DNA of 64,000 bases from Corynebacterium sp. TAE3-ERU12 (GTDB lineage: Bacteria > Actinomycetota > Actinomycetes > Mycobacteriales > Mycobacteriaceae). Positions 28,098 to 36,999 of the stretch are shown here, in pieces. The notes beneath the pieces are model-generated. The model was not told where the DNA came from and ran no database searches. It saw nothing but the letters and a program-made list of their open reading frames with translations. The stretch lies in assembly GCF_019209905.1 (NCBI RefSeq), contig NZ_JAHUTM010000001.1:868001-932000 (forward strand), written 5' to 3'. Each line of letters opens with the position of its first letter. Position 1 is the first letter of the stretch. The position numbers were made by a program, and so were the translations under genes.

Positions 28098-29879
28098 TTA
28101 GTGTGGGGCCGGTCCTGCCGCAGCGCCGCCGCGGCCGACTTCACCAGCACCTGCTGCGGTGGGGTTAGAGCCCGGCCCCGGCAGGCACACGATGTCGAAA
28201 TCGCCATCGGCTAGGTGCTTGCGTAGGTCCTTTTTGTCGAATTTTTGTACTGAGGTCTTATCGATACTGTCGACGAAGGCCCAGTACTCCGGCAGCATCC
28301 ACTTCGGCAGCTTGGGGGCTAAGAAATCACGCAGTTTGGTGGCGGTTTCCGCATTGGGTTCGACACCGTCGATAAGCACAGTGACCGCCAGGGGACGCTC
28401 GCCCCACTTTTTATCCGGCATGCCGATCACAGCGCACTCGACGACCTTCTGGGAGGCCATCACAAGATTCTCCAGCTGGGCGGAGTAGATCCATTCGCCA
28501 CCGGAGCGAATCACATCACGGGCCCGGTCCTGAACATTGAGGTAGCCGTCACGGGTAATGGAACCAACATCGCCGGTGCGCAACCACCCGTCGTCGGTGA
28601 ACATATCTGCACCGTCTTCGACCTCATTGCCGCGGAAGATATGTGCGTCGCCGCCTTCGTCTTCCTCCTCGGAGTGGAAGTACCTGGCAGTCACAGTATT
28701 ACCCCGGACCTGGAGTTCACCCTGGTTGCGGTCATGCAGGCCAAGCTGGCGGCCTTCTTCATCAACAATGCGGAATTCCAATAAATCGCCGAAACGTCCC
28801 TGGCTGAACCGGTAACTCTCACGGGCTTCGCCAGAGGCTCCGCGTGGCGGCCGGGCCACCGTGCCCAGCGGAGAGGTTTCTGTCATACCCCAGGCGTGGA
28901 TGACGTCGATGCCGTAATGCTGCTCCCACAGGCGAATAAGTCGCGGCGGGGCGGGGGAGCCGCCAACAAATATTTCTTGCAGGCTCATCCGTTCCGGCGG
29001 GTTGTTCAAGTAGTGCACAATGAGCGAAATCCACACCGTCGGAACGCCAATAGCCGCCCGTGGCGACGAGGTGGCGATAATATCGGCGAGCCGCTGCGGC
29101 GACATATCAGCATCGGGGAACACGATCGGCGCCCCGCAGGCAAAGCACGCCAGCGGCACACCCCAGCACAGCACGTGATAGATCGGCACACACGCCAACC
29201 ACGCTTCACCGTGGGTAATCGCCAGAGCATCCGGGGTGCGCAGGTTCAGTGTGTGCAAGTACATCGAACGATGTGAGTACGCCACACCTTTGGGGGCGCC
29301 GGTAGTACCAGTGGAGTAGCACAGGGCTGCCGCGTCGTTCTCGTCGACAACAGGCCAGTCGAATTTGGTGGGTTTGCCGTCGATAAGCCCCTCGTAGGAG
29401 TAACACTCGACGGAATCGGGGATGTGGCGCGTGGCGGCCTCAACCTCGGTGAGACCGATGAACACCACTGCGCGCACATGCGGGCAGTCCGGCAACATCT
29501 TCCCAAGCAGCTCGGCGAGGCGGGGGTCAGCGATGATGACCTCGTCGTGGGCGTGATTGATGATGTGCACAATCTGGTCCGGCATCAGCTGCCGGTTCAG
29601 TGGCTGGAAAACAGCCCCCATGCTGGCTACCGCAAAGAATGTTTCCAGGTGTTCGGCACAGTTATGCATCAGCGTGCCGACGCGCTGGTCACCGTCGATG
29701 CCCAGATCATCACGCAGGGCATGGGCTAAAGCTGCTGCACGCGCGCCGATCGTGTCGAAGGTCGTTTCTTCTGGGCCATCGTCAGTCCAGGTGGTTACCG
29801 GGGTGTTGGCGTGAATAGTGCGGCCGTACTCCACAATCCGGGCCACCGATAAAGGGACCTGCTGCATGGTGCTGTGCAT
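28098..29879 (-). CDS. Acyl-CoA ligase (FadD/AlkK-like AMP-forming)
   Basis: A 593-residue adenylate-forming enzyme that activates a fatty or other carboxylic acid to its CoA thioester. Motifs: P-loop YSTGTTGAPKGVAYSHRS (near residue 200), the aromatic motif IHAWGMTETSPLG, the motif GWLRTGDVGSI, and RARDVIRSGGEWIYSAQLEN near residue 470. The catalytic Lys is expected in SIDKTSVQKFDKKDLRK. An Asp/Glu-rich insertion (SEEEDEGGDAHIF) is present near residue 400. Overall it resembles medium/long-chain acyl-CoA ligases of the AlkK group. It is divergent from rho and has no pathway neighbours here, so chain length is not predicted. Start could be 12 bases later at a second ATG. Confidence 0.88.
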   Translation of the reverse strand: MHSTMQQVPLSVARIVEYGRTIHANTPVTTWTDDGPEETTFDTIGARAAALAHALRDDLGIDGDQRVGTLMHNCAEHLETFFAVASMGAVFQPLNRQLMPDQIVHIINHAHDEVIIADPRLAELLGKMLPDCPHVRAVVFIGLTEVEAATRHIPDSVECYSYEGLIDGKPTKFDWPVVDENDAAALCYSTGTTGAPKGVAYSHRSMYLHTLNLRTPDALAITHGEAWLACVPIYHVLCWGVPLACFACGAPIVFPDADMSPQRLADIIATSSPRAAIGVPTVWISLIVHYLNNPPERMSLQEIFVGGSPAPPRLIRLWEQHYGIDVIHAWGMTETSPLGTVARPPRGASGEARESYRFSQGRFGDLLEFRIVDEEGRQLGLHDRNQGELQVRGNTVTARYFHSEEEDEGGDAHIFRGNEVEDGADMFTDDGWLRTGDVGSITRDGYLNVQDRARDVIRSGGEWIYSAQLENLVMASQKVVECAVIGMPDKKWGERPLAVTVLIDGVEPNAETATKLRDFLAPKLPKWMLPEYWAFVDSIDKTSVQKFDKKDLRKHLADGDFDIVCLPGPGSNPTAAGAGEVGRGGAAAGPAPH

Positions 29880-29946
29880 GGCGTCCAGCCTATCTGGGAT
29901 AGGGGGCCGACACGCTGGAATGGGGTTGTGGTTGCCCGGTGGGCCT

Positions 29947-29952
29947 TAGAAT
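29947..29952 (+). promoter_or_regulatory. Putative -10 box upstream of rho
   Basis: TAGAAT is a close match to TATAAT. TTGTGG lies 15 bases upstream as a weak -35. Transcription from here would give rho a leader of about 225 bases. Confidence 0.4.
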
Positions 29953-30182
29953 GACTACCCTGTAGTCCGATGGCCATCGCGGCCGACCCGCCACACTCGC
30001 TCTTACGAGTAACGGCGGAGAGTCACCTGGTTTTACCGCGAGCCACCCCACATCTTTTCCGCCAGATTTTGCGGTGCCCTTCTGACATGGCATCGCCAGG
30101 CGGGGCAGTACACCGCCCATTGGCGCTTGAGTTCATTTTTACCGAGCGGACAGCGGGTGGGGACCCACATTGAAAGGACACC
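29953..30182 (+). other. Probable rho leader region
   Basis: This is the non-coding stretch between the fadD-like gene and rho. It contains small hairpins such as CCGC-cagatttt-GCGG and no credible coding frame. rho is autoregulated through its leader in other bacteria; this leader is long enough for that, but no specific element is recognised. Confidence 0.35.
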
Positions 30183-32102
30183 GTGACCGATACGGACACC
30201 ACCGCCCAGGCACAGCCAGAAAACCTTGCTGCGCTTCGTATGGCGGAATTGCGCGCCATTGCCGCCTCTAAAGGCATCAAGGGGATTTCCGGGATGCGCA
30301 AGAGCAACCTGATCGAAGCGATTCAGAATTCGACGGGTGGCAACGCTGCGGCTGCAACCCCCGTTGCGGACAAGCCCAAGAAGGCCAGCAAGCCGAAGAA
30401 TGAGGGCAAGGCCAATAGCGACGATTCCTCTGATAAGCCGCAGCAGTCCTCGAATAAGCAGTCCGACGATAAGCAGTCCAAGGACAAGCAGGACGCGCCT
30501 GCCGAGGATTCCGGTAAGGATAAGTCCGACCGCGATCAGAACAACGGTGGCGGCAAGAATAACCGGGATAATCGCGACAACCGCGACAACCGCAACCGCC
30601 GTAACCGCGATAACAACGGTGGCGGCAATAACGACAACCGTGACAATAACGGCGGCGGCAATAACGATAACCGCGGCAATAACGACAACCGCGGTAACAA
30701 CAACGACAACCGCGGCAACAACAACGACAACCGCGGTAATAACAACGGCGGCGGCAATAACGACAACAACAACGGCCCCCGCAATGACCGCAACGACCGC
30801 AATGACGGTCGCGGACGCAACCGCCGCAATCGCCGCAACCGCCGGGATCGTCGCAACCGCAACGACAACCCCGGCAATAACGGCGGCGGCGCCGATGAGG
30901 TGCGCGAGGGCGACGTTTTGCAAAAGGTCGCCGGCATCGTCGACGTGCTCGATAACGACTCCGGCTTCGTCCGCACCTCCGGCTACCTGCCGGGACACTC
31001 CGATGTCTACATCTCCCAGAACATGGTCCGTAAATTCGGTCTGCGTAAGGGCGATGCCATCGTCGGTGAAGCCCGCACCCCGCGTGATGGCGGCTCCTCC
31101 GGGCAGGTCACCCACGGCTCCGGCCGCAATAAGCGCAAGTACAACCCGCTGGTCAAGGTCGAGTCCATCAACGGCATGGACCCGGATAAGGCCAAGCAGC
31201 GCGCCACTTTCTCCAAACTCACCCCGCTGTACCCCAACCAGCGCCTGCGTTTGGAAACTGACCCGAAGATCCTCACCACTCGTGTGATCGACCTGATCAT
31301 GCCGATTGGTAAGGGCCAGCGTGCGCTCATCGTGTCCCCGCCCAAGGCCGGTAAGACCACGATCATGCAGAACATCGCTAACGCCATCGCCACGAATAAT
31401 CCTGAGTGCTACCTCATGGTCGTCCTGGTCGATGAGCGGCCTGAAGAGGTCACCGACATGAAGCGGTCGGTGCGTGGCGAAGTTATTGCCTCCACCTTCG
31501 ACCGCCCGCCGTCGGACCACACCACCGTCGCCGAGCTCGCTATTGAGCGCGCCAAGCGCCTGGTCGAGGAGGGCAAGGACGTTGTTGTGCTGCTCGACTC
31601 GATCACCCGCCTTGGTCGTGCCTACAACAATTCCTCCCCGGCATCGGGCCGTATCCTTTCCGGCGGTGTGGATTCCTCCGCGCTGTACCCGCCGAAGCGG
31701 TTCCTCGGCGCTGCCCGCAATATCGAAGAGGGCGGCTCGCTGACCATCATCGCCACTGCGATGGTCGAGACCGGTTCTGCCGGCGACACCGTGATTTTCG
31801 AGGAGTTCAAGGGCACCGGCAATGCCGAGCTGAAGCTGGATCGCCGCATTTCGGAGCGCCGCGTATTCCCGGCTGTGGATGTATCCCCGTCGGGTACTCG
31901 TAAGGACGAGCTGCTGCTCAACCCCGAAGAGGCCCGCGTGATGCACAAGTTGCGTCGCATCCTGTCCGCCCTTGAACCGCAGGACGCCATTGACCTGCTG
32001 ATTAAGCAACTGAAGAAGTCGGCCAATAACCGCGAATTCCTCACTCGCGTGGCAACCTCGGCGCCCATGGCTGCCGATGTTGACGTCGACGAGATGGTCT
32101 AG
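30183..32102 (+). CDS. rho: Transcription termination factor Rho, with Asn/Arg/Gly-rich insert
   Basis: A 639-residue hexameric RNA-dependent ATPase that ends transcription. Residues 14-50 ([20 protein letters not shown]) are the Rho N-terminal domain. Residues 60-235 are an insert, Lys/Ser-rich first and then packed with Asn, Asp, Arg and Gly in short repeats (NNDNRGN-like). The RNA-binding CSD follows ([20 protein letters not shown]). Walker A is [11 protein letters not shown] (near 385), and [24 protein letters not shown] and [20 protein letters not shown] mark the motor. Start is GTG, with AAAGGA about five bases upstream. Such inserts are typical of actinobacterial Rho and improve termination on structured, GC-rich RNA. 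prfA follows 11 bases downstream. Confidence 0.96.
   Translation: MTDTDTTAQAQPENLAALRMAELRAIAASKGIKGISGMRKSNLIEAIQNSTGGNAAAATPVADKPKKASKPKNEGKANSDDSSDKPQQSSNKQSDDKQSKDKQDAPAEDSGKDKSDRDQNNGGGKNNRDNRDNRDNRNRRNRDNNGGGNNDNRDNNGGGNNDNRGNNDNRGNNNDNRGNNNDNRGNNNGGGNNDNNNGPRNDRNDRNDGRGRNRRNRRNRRDRRNRNDNPGNNGGGADEVREGDVLQKVAGIVDVLDNDSGFVRTSGYLPGHSDVYISQNMVRKFGLRKGDAIVGEARTPRDGGSSGQVTHGSGRNKRKYNPLVKVESINGMDPDKAKQRATFSKLTPLYPNQRLRLETDPKILTTRVIDLIMPIGKGQRALIVSPPKAGKTTIMQNIANAIATNNPECYLMVVLVDERPEEVTDMKRSVRGEVIASTFDRPPSDHTTVAELAIERAKRLVEEGKDVVVLLDSITRLGRAYNNSSPASGRILSGGVDSSALYPPKRFLGAARNIEEGGSLTIIATAMVETGSAGDTVIFEEFKGTGNAELKLDRRISERRVFPAVDVSPSGTRKDELLLNPEEARVMHKLRRILSALEPQDAIDLLIKQLKKSANNREFLTRVATSAPMAADVDVDEMV
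30541..30900 (+). repeat. Degenerate short repeats coding the Rho disordered insert
   Basis: Units such as AACGACAACCGCGG recur with small changes, most densely at 30620-30770, and encode NNDNRGN-type residues. The units are out of strict register, so they are best seen as a low-complexity coding repeat that can expand or contract rather than a mobile repeat. Confidence 0.7.
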
Positions 32103-32113
32103 GAGTAATTCTT

Positions 32114-33187
32114 ATGGCCGATAAGGTCACTGCAGTAGACGACATCCTCTCCGAATATCACGGTCTGGAAGCCCAGCTGTCCGACCCGGAGCTGCATAAC
32201 GACGCCTCGGCAGCCCGCCGCGTCGGCAAGCGATTCTCGCAGCTGCAGCCGATCGTGCAGGCCCATAAGCGACTCACCCAGGTCGAAGAAGACCTGGAAG
32301 CCGCCCGGGAGATGGCGCGTGAGGACAGTGAATTCGCCGCTGAGGCCGAGACACTGGAGACCGAACGCATCGAGCTCGAAGAGCACCTGGCGGACCTGCT
32401 GGCCCCGCGTGACCCCCATGATGGTGATGACATCGTCATGGAGGTCAAGTCCGGTGCCGGCGGCGAGGAAGCTGCCCTATTCGCTGGTGAGCTGGCTCGT
32501 ATGTACCAGCGCTACGCGGAGAAAAATGGTTTCGTCACCGAGGTGCTCGGTGTTTCCGAGTCCGATCTCGGGGGCGTGAAGGACCTCACCATGTCTATCC
32601 GGCAGAAGAACCCGTCGCCGGATGGGGCATGGAGCGTGTTCAAATTCGAGGGCGGCGTGCACCGAGTGCAGCGGGTACCGGTGACTGAGTCCCAGGGCCG
32701 GATTCAGACCTCCGCGGCAGCGGTGCTGGTCTACCCCGAACCGGATGAGGTCGAGGACGTCCAGATCGACGATAAGGATGTGCGCGTCGATGTCTACCGT
32801 TCCTCCGGTAAGGGCGGCCAGGGCGTGAACACCACTGACTCTGCTGTGCGCCTGACACACCTGCCCACTGGCCTGGTGGTGACCTGTCAGAAGGAACGCT
32901 CCCAGATTCAGAATAAGGCGCGCGCCATGCAGGTGCTGGCTGCCCGGCTGCAGCAGATGCAGGAGGAAGCAGCCGCGGCTGAGGCCTCTGATGCGCGGCG
33001 CTCGCAGGTGCGTACGGCCGACCGTTCGGAGCGTGTGCGTACCTATAACTTCCCCGAAAATCGCCTGTCTGACCACCGCATTGGCTATAAGGCGCACAAT
33101 CTTGATGCGGTGTTGGGTGGCGATATGGGTGACCTGCTGACTGCCTTGCATGAGGCAGAGCGCCAGGAGCGCCTGGAGGCGGAATAG
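32114..33187 (+). CDS. prfA: Peptide chain release factor 1
   Basis: A 357-residue class I release factor that recognises UAA and UAG. The catalytic GGQ is in [17 protein letters not shown] (near residue 230). The stop-codon recognition PxT motif appears as PVT in [16 protein letters not shown], which marks RF1 rather than RF2. [19 protein letters not shown] belongs to the core, and [17 protein letters not shown] is the conserved C-terminal segment. AGGAGT precedes the ATG. The next gene, prmC, encodes the methylase that modifies the GGQ glutamine and starts directly after the prfA stop. Confidence 0.97.
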   Translation: MADKVTAVDDILSEYHGLEAQLSDPELHNDASAARRVGKRFSQLQPIVQAHKRLTQVEEDLEAAREMAREDSEFAAEAETLETERIELEEHLADLLAPRDPHDGDDIVMEVKSGAGGEEAALFAGELARMYQRYAEKNGFVTEVLGVSESDLGGVKDLTMSIRQKNPSPDGAWSVFKFEGGVHRVQRVPVTESQGRIQTSAAAVLVYPEPDEVEDVQIDDKDVRVDVYRSSGKGGQGVNTTDSAVRLTHLPTGLVVTCQKERSQIQNKARAMQVLAARLQQMQEEAAAAEASDARRSQVRTADRSERVRTYNFPENRLSDHRIGYKAHNLDAVLGGDMGDLLTALHEAERQERLEAE

Positions 33188-34036
33188 ATGCGCACCGTCG
33201 CGGCGGTGCTCGCGCAGGCCGAAGCTGAGCTTGCCGACGCTGGGTGCGCCTCACCGCGTGCCGATACTGAGCTTTTAGCGATGCATGCCACCGGCTGGTC
33301 GCGTACCCAGCTGCTGTTTAGCCGGCGCGATGAAGTGGGCGTCGATAGTCCGCTGGCCGGTGTTTTTGTCGATTATGTGGCCCGGCGGGCGCGACGGGAA
33401 CCGCTGCAGCACATCATCGGCAGCGCCCAGATCATCGGCACCGAACTCGCTGTTGGCCCGGGGGTGTTCATCCCGCGCCCGGAAACCGAGCTGCTTATTG
33501 AGTGGGCGGTGAACGAGCTGCGCGGCATTGCGCGCCCGATTGTGGTGGACCTATGTGCTGGTTCCGGCACGATCGCGCTGGCCGTCGCCGATCAGATCGA
33601 TGCCGAGATTTATGCCGTCGAAATTGACCCGGTCGCGTTCGAGTGGCTAGCGCGCAATGCTCACGAGCGCGGCGACGTGCACCTGATCAAGGGGGATGCC
33701 ACCGACCCGCAGCTGCTCAGCGGCCTATCTGGTCGGGTTGATGCGGTGTTGTCGAACCCGCCGTATGTGCCTGAGGCCACTGTGGTCGCACCCGAGGTGC
33801 GCGCCGACCCACACCATGCAGTTTTCGGTGGTGACGATGGTTTGGACGTTATTCGACCTATGATGGCCACAGTGCGCCGCCTGCTGCGTTCCGGTGGGGT
33901 GGCGGCAATTGAACATGATGATGACGCTGCCGCAGGCATCAGCGCTGTATTCGCCGATACCGGTGGTTTCAGTGCGGCGGCGGTGCACCAGGATCTTGCT
34001 GGACGCGACCGGTTCAGTACCGCTGTGCGACACTAG
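33188..34036 (+). CDS. prmC: Release factor glutamine methyltransferase
   Basis: A 282-residue SAM-dependent enzyme that methylates the glutamine of GGQ in release factors. It has an N-terminal helical domain (EAELADAGCASPRADTELLA). The Rossmann core shows VVDLCAGSGTIALAVAD (SAM site, near residue 120) and the catalytic NPPY in VLSNPPYVPEATVV (near 186). It follows prfA with no spacer, the usual pairing. Confidence 0.95.
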   Translation: MRTVAAVLAQAEAELADAGCASPRADTELLAMHATGWSRTQLLFSRRDEVGVDSPLAGVFVDYVARRARREPLQHIIGSAQIIGTELAVGPGVFIPRPETELLIEWAVNELRGIARPIVVDLCAGSGTIALAVADQIDAEIYAVEIDPVAFEWLARNAHERGDVHLIKGDATDPQLLSGLSGRVDAVLSNPPYVPEATVVAPEVRADPHHAVFGGDDGLDVIRPMMATVRRLLRSGGVAAIEHDDDAAAGISAVFADTGGFSAAAVHQDLAGRDRFSTAVRH

Positions 34037-34079
34037 CGAGACCGACGATATCTGCGTAGAAAGGTTTGGCCGCACTCCC

Positions 34080-34745
34080 ATGAGCCGGATTTTCGATTGC
34101 TCCACTGAGCAGGGCCGCGAGGCTGGTCTTACCGCTGCAACCGACGCCGTGCAGTCGGGGCGTCTGGTCGTGCTGCCGACCGATACTGTCTACGGCCTGG
34201 GCTGCGATGCGTTCAATAATGAAGCCGTCGCGGCGCTGCTGCGCGCAAAGCACCGTGGCCCGGATATGCCGGTGCCGGTGCTCATTGGTTCCTGGTCTAC
34301 CGTCGATGGGCTGGTGCGGGAGCACACCGCTGCTGGCCGCACTCTGGTGGAGGCCTTCTGGCCCGGCGGGTTGTCGATTGTGGTTAACCAGGCCCCGAGC
34401 TTGCCGTGGAATCTGGGAGATACCCGCGGCACCGTGATGTTGCGGATGCCGCTGCACCCGGTGGCGATTGAGCTTTTGCGCCGCACCGGCCCGATGGCGG
34501 TGTCGTCGGCGAATATCTCCGGCCAGGAGCCGGCGGTAACTGCGGTGCGCGCTAAACAACAGCTCGGTGGGGAAGTAGCCATTTACCTCGACAGTGGCCA
34601 AGCCGATACGGGCACTGCCTCCTCCATCGTGGACCTATCCGGCAACCAGCCGCGACTTTTGCGGGAGGGCGCGATTTCTGCCGAGCGCATTGCTGAAGTA
34701 TTGGGCATGTCTGCGGACCTGCTGCGCGGGCAGTCGAACGGTTAA
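34080..34745 (+). CDS. tsaC: Threonylcarbamoyl-AMP synthase (Sua5/YrdC family)
   Basis: A 221-residue protein that makes threonylcarbamoyl-AMP for the t6A modification at position 37 of ANN-decoding tRNAs. Motifs: VVLPTDTVYGLGCDAF, AKHRGPDMPVPVLIG, FWPGGLSIVV and PMAVSSANISGQEP. I chose the ATG at 34080: the frame is open further upstream, but that part lies within prmC and has no family character, and AGAAAGG is found 16 bases upstream. It continues the prfA-prmC block and precedes a WecA-type gene, an order I remember from corynebacteria. Confidence 0.94.
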   Translation: MSRIFDCSTEQGREAGLTAATDAVQSGRLVVLPTDTVYGLGCDAFNNEAVAALLRAKHRGPDMPVPVLIGSWSTVDGLVREHTAAGRTLVEAFWPGGLSIVVNQAPSLPWNLGDTRGTVMLRMPLHPVAIELLRRTGPMAVSSANISGQEPAVTAVRAKQQLGGEVAIYLDSGQADTGTASSIVDLSGNQPRLLREGAISAERIAEVLGMSADLLRGQSNG

Positions 34746-34750
34746 GCCCT

Positions 34751-36076
34751 ATGCAGTTGGCAGGGGCAGGCGAGACGGCCATATTGGCCGCCGCCGGAGG
34801 TGGCGCCGGTGTACCAATGCGTGAGTTGGCGCTCATCGCATTGGTTGCTGCGGCAGCTACGTTCTTACTCACCGGTGTGGTGCGCTATGCCGTGGTGGCA
34901 TCGGGCTGGTTGGATGAGCCGCGCAGCCGCGACGTGCACGATATCCCCAAGCCCAGGCTGGGTGGGGTGGCGATGTACACCGGCGTCATTATTGCGGTGC
35001 TGTTGGCCAGTAACCTGCCGGCGCTGAACCGGGGGTTCCCGCCGGTCACCCCGGATATGGAAGCGGTGGTGTGGTCGGCGACAGTGCTGTTGTGCATTGG
35101 CGTTGCCGACGACCTTTTCGACCTGGACGCGCTGACGAAATTATTGGGACAGATTCTGGCTGCCTTGGTGCTTTCGCTCAAAGGCGTGAGTTGGTACCTG
35201 CTGTACGTACCTTTTGATGGTGGCTCGGTGCTGGTACTCGACCCCGTATTGGCGACGATATTGACCGTGCTGTTTACCGTGGCACTGATTAATGCCATCA
35301 ATTTTGTCGACGGTATCGATGGCCTTGCTGCAGGGCTGGGCATGATTGCCGCCGGGGCCATCCTTGTCTATTCGATGGTGATGCTGCACGACCAGGGCGG
35401 TGCGGTCTCTGCGTACCCGCCGGCGATGATTTCTGCGGCTCTTTTAGGTGCTTGCCTGGGCTTTTTGCCGCATAATTTTGAGCCGGCCCGCATTTTTATG
35501 GGCGATTCTGGGGCCATGCTGATTGGCCTATTGCTGGCCGCGGCGTCGACATCAGCGTCGGGACGCATCTCTCCGACGATGTTTGGCACTGCCGACGCGG
35601 TCGCCTTGTGGTCGCCCATCATTGTGGTCGCAGCAGCATTATCCATCCCCATGCTGGACCTGGTTTTGGCGGTGCTGCGCCGCACCCGGGCCGGCAAGTC
35701 GCCGTTTGCCCCCGACAAAATGCATCTGCATCACCGATTATTGGACCTTGGCCATAGTCACCGTCGGGTGGTGTTGGTGCTCTACACCTGGGTGTCGGTC
35801 GTGGCCTATGCGGCGGTGGGCACCACAGTCTTCCCAGCTGGTTTTGTATTGCTTACATTTGGCGTATTGCTCATCGTCGCGGTGCTGGTGACCTTCGGCT
35901 GGCGCGGACAAATCGGCGAACCAAAGCACATTCGCGATGAAAGTACGGGGCACACCACCCCCGACGCGGACATGAGCGCCGCACCTGCCGGGCGGCATTC
36001 CCACAAGGCGCGCAATGGCCGGGCCAGTGCAGCACACCCACCCAGGGTGAAACGCAACAGCGCGCCACATAAATAG
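34751..36076 (+). CDS. wecA: Undecaprenyl-phosphate sugar-1-phosphate transferase (WecA/TagO/Rfe type)
   Basis: A 441-residue polytopic membrane enzyme that moves a sugar-1-phosphate, usually GlcNAc-1-P, from UDP-sugar onto polyprenyl phosphate, the first step of cell-wall linker or arabinogalactan synthesis. About eleven hydrophobic segments are visible. Catalytic motifs: GVADDLFDLDALTK (near residue 117), NAINFVDGIDGLAAG (near 180), RIFMGDSGAM (near 250) and DKMHLHHRLLDLGHSHRR (near 325). The last 60 residues are hydrophilic and His/Lys/Arg-rich. A second possible ATG at 34817 would remove 22 residues. In corynebacteria and mycobacteria the product primes arabinogalactan. Confidence 0.9.
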   Translation: MQLAGAGETAILAAAGGGAGVPMRELALIALVAAAATFLLTGVVRYAVVASGWLDEPRSRDVHDIPKPRLGGVAMYTGVIIAVLLASNLPALNRGFPPVTPDMEAVVWSATVLLCIGVADDLFDLDALTKLLGQILAALVLSLKGVSWYLLYVPFDGGSVLVLDPVLATILTVLFTVALINAINFVDGIDGLAAGLGMIAAGAILVYSMVMLHDQGGAVSAYPPAMISAALLGACLGFLPHNFEPARIFMGDSGAMLIGLLLAAASTSASGRISPTMFGTADAVALWSPIIVVAAALSIPMLDLVLAVLRRTRAGKSPFAPDKMHLHHRLLDLGHSHRRVVLVLYTWVSVVAYAAVGTTVFPAGFVLLTFGVLLIVAVLVTFGWRGQIGEPKHIRDESTGHTTPDADMSAAPAGRHSHKARNGRASAAHPPRVKRNSAPHK

Positions 36077-36094
36077 GACCTGGGATAGGCCCGG

Positions 36095-36100
36095 TATGAT
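36095..36100 (+). promoter_or_regulatory. -10 box TATGAT of the AtpI-like gene (leaderless start)
   Basis: TATGAT ends eight bases before the GTG at 36109, and no Shine-Dalgarno lies between. The transcript probably starts at the GTG. Confidence 0.5.
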
Positions 36101-36108
36101 CCGGCAAC

Positions 36109-36567
36109 GTGACTGAGCCCAATTCTTCCGCCACGCCCGAACCGGCCGAAACATTGTCCAAGTACGACAACTCACGCCGCCCGCTGCAGTCCGCTGCGAA
36201 ATACGGTGCACTCGCCCTAGCAGGTGCGATGCTGTTGTCCCTGCTTGCTTGGGGCGGTAAAGAAGGCATGCCCGGAGTGTGGGGGGTAGTGCTTGGTACA
36301 GCCATCGGCGGTGGTTTTGTGCTGCTGACCGTGCTGTCGGTGTGGTTTACCGCAGGCACCACCCCCGTCGTTACCGGTGCAGTGGTGATGGGGTCCTGGC
36401 TGCTGAAAGTTGTGGCCCTCATCCTTGTGCTGGCGCTGATTAACGACATGACTTTCTACGACAAAAATGCGTTTTTCGTCACTGTCATCGTCGCGTTGAT
36501 TGTCACCATCGGCGCTGAAGTGTGGGGTATGGCACAGGAAAATCTCACCTACGTGGGATCGAAATAA
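36109..36567 (+). CDS. AtpI-like membrane protein upstream of the ATP synthase operon
   Basis: A 152-residue protein. A hydrophilic N-terminus of 30 residues is followed by four hydrophobic segments (LALAGAMLLSLLAW, VLGTAIGGGFVLLTVLSVWF, VVTGAVVMGSWLLKVVALIL, FFVTVIVALIVTIGAEVWGM). Its place directly ahead of atpB and its topology match AtpI, which helps assemble the c-ring. Sequence similarity to AtpI is weak by eye, so the role is inferred from position. It has its own putative leaderless promoter and is 430 bases from atpB, so it need not be in the same transcript. Confidence 0.7.
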   Translation: MTEPNSSATPEPAETLSKYDNSRRPLQSAAKYGALALAGAMLLSLLAWGGKEGMPGVWGVVLGTAIGGGFVLLTVLSVWFTAGTTPVVTGAVVMGSWLLKVVALILVLALINDMTFYDKNAFFVTVIVALIVTIGAEVWGMAQENLTYVGSK

Positions 36568-36684
36568 CGCCTCAGTAGTCGCTGAGACAGACTCTGTGCA
36601 GCGCATAGCGTTTTCTAGGCCAAAGCTGTGGGGTAGGGGCTGACCCTTCCACCCGATCGGCGGTACCCCGATCCTTGGCCCCGT

Positions 36685-36716
36685 CCACAACGCACCCAAA
36701 TAAATGCGCGTTGTGG
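36685..36716. repeat. Inverted repeat CCACAACGC-N14-GCGTTGTGG
   Basis: Nine-base arms at 36685-36693 and 36708-36716, followed by GGGTAT. It is the second copy of the element at 4295-4324. It lies about 40 bases before the possible -10 box, a suitable place for an activator or repressor. Confidence 0.6.
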
Positions 36717-36752
36717 GGGTATGGCGGGTGGGTGTAGCCGATTCGGAACTGT

Positions 36753-36758
36753 TATCCT
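36753..36758 (+). promoter_or_regulatory. Putative -10 box of the atp operon
   Basis: TATCCT fits TANNNT. No good -35 is visible. A start near 36765 would give atpB a leader of about 210-235 bases. Confidence 0.35.
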
Positions 36759-36999
36759 AAGCAATGGGTAAGACAGCCGAGCCCGATCCAGCCCATACCA
36801 GCACCATTGGTGTGTGCATGACGTGTTCTCGGTGCTGCGCCGGGAGTCCGGAGGCAGTACAGGCTGGCTCCCCGTGAGTGCCGCCCCGATGTGCGAGGGA
36901 ATCCGCGGCAACCCACGTTAAAGGACATCCCTCGCACCGCTTGACCTGGTTCTTGCGGCCCAAACACGGGAGAGAACGCTGAGCGTTGCAACACTTGCC

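Larger units (their letters stand above)
36568..36999 (+). other. 432-base region ahead of atpB
   Basis: Non-coding. It holds a small CTCAG/CTGAG hairpin just after the AtpI-like gene, the CCACAACGC inverted repeat at 36685-36716, a possible -10 box TATCCT at 36753-36758, and then about 210 bases of leader. A long frame on the opposite strand reads through atpB and is rejected. The control of ATP synthase expression probably lies here. Confidence 0.6.

Noticed and set aside
30541..30900. Possible CRISPR or tandem-repeat locus
   Set aside because: The repeats are in frame, irregular and encode the Rho insert; no spacers.
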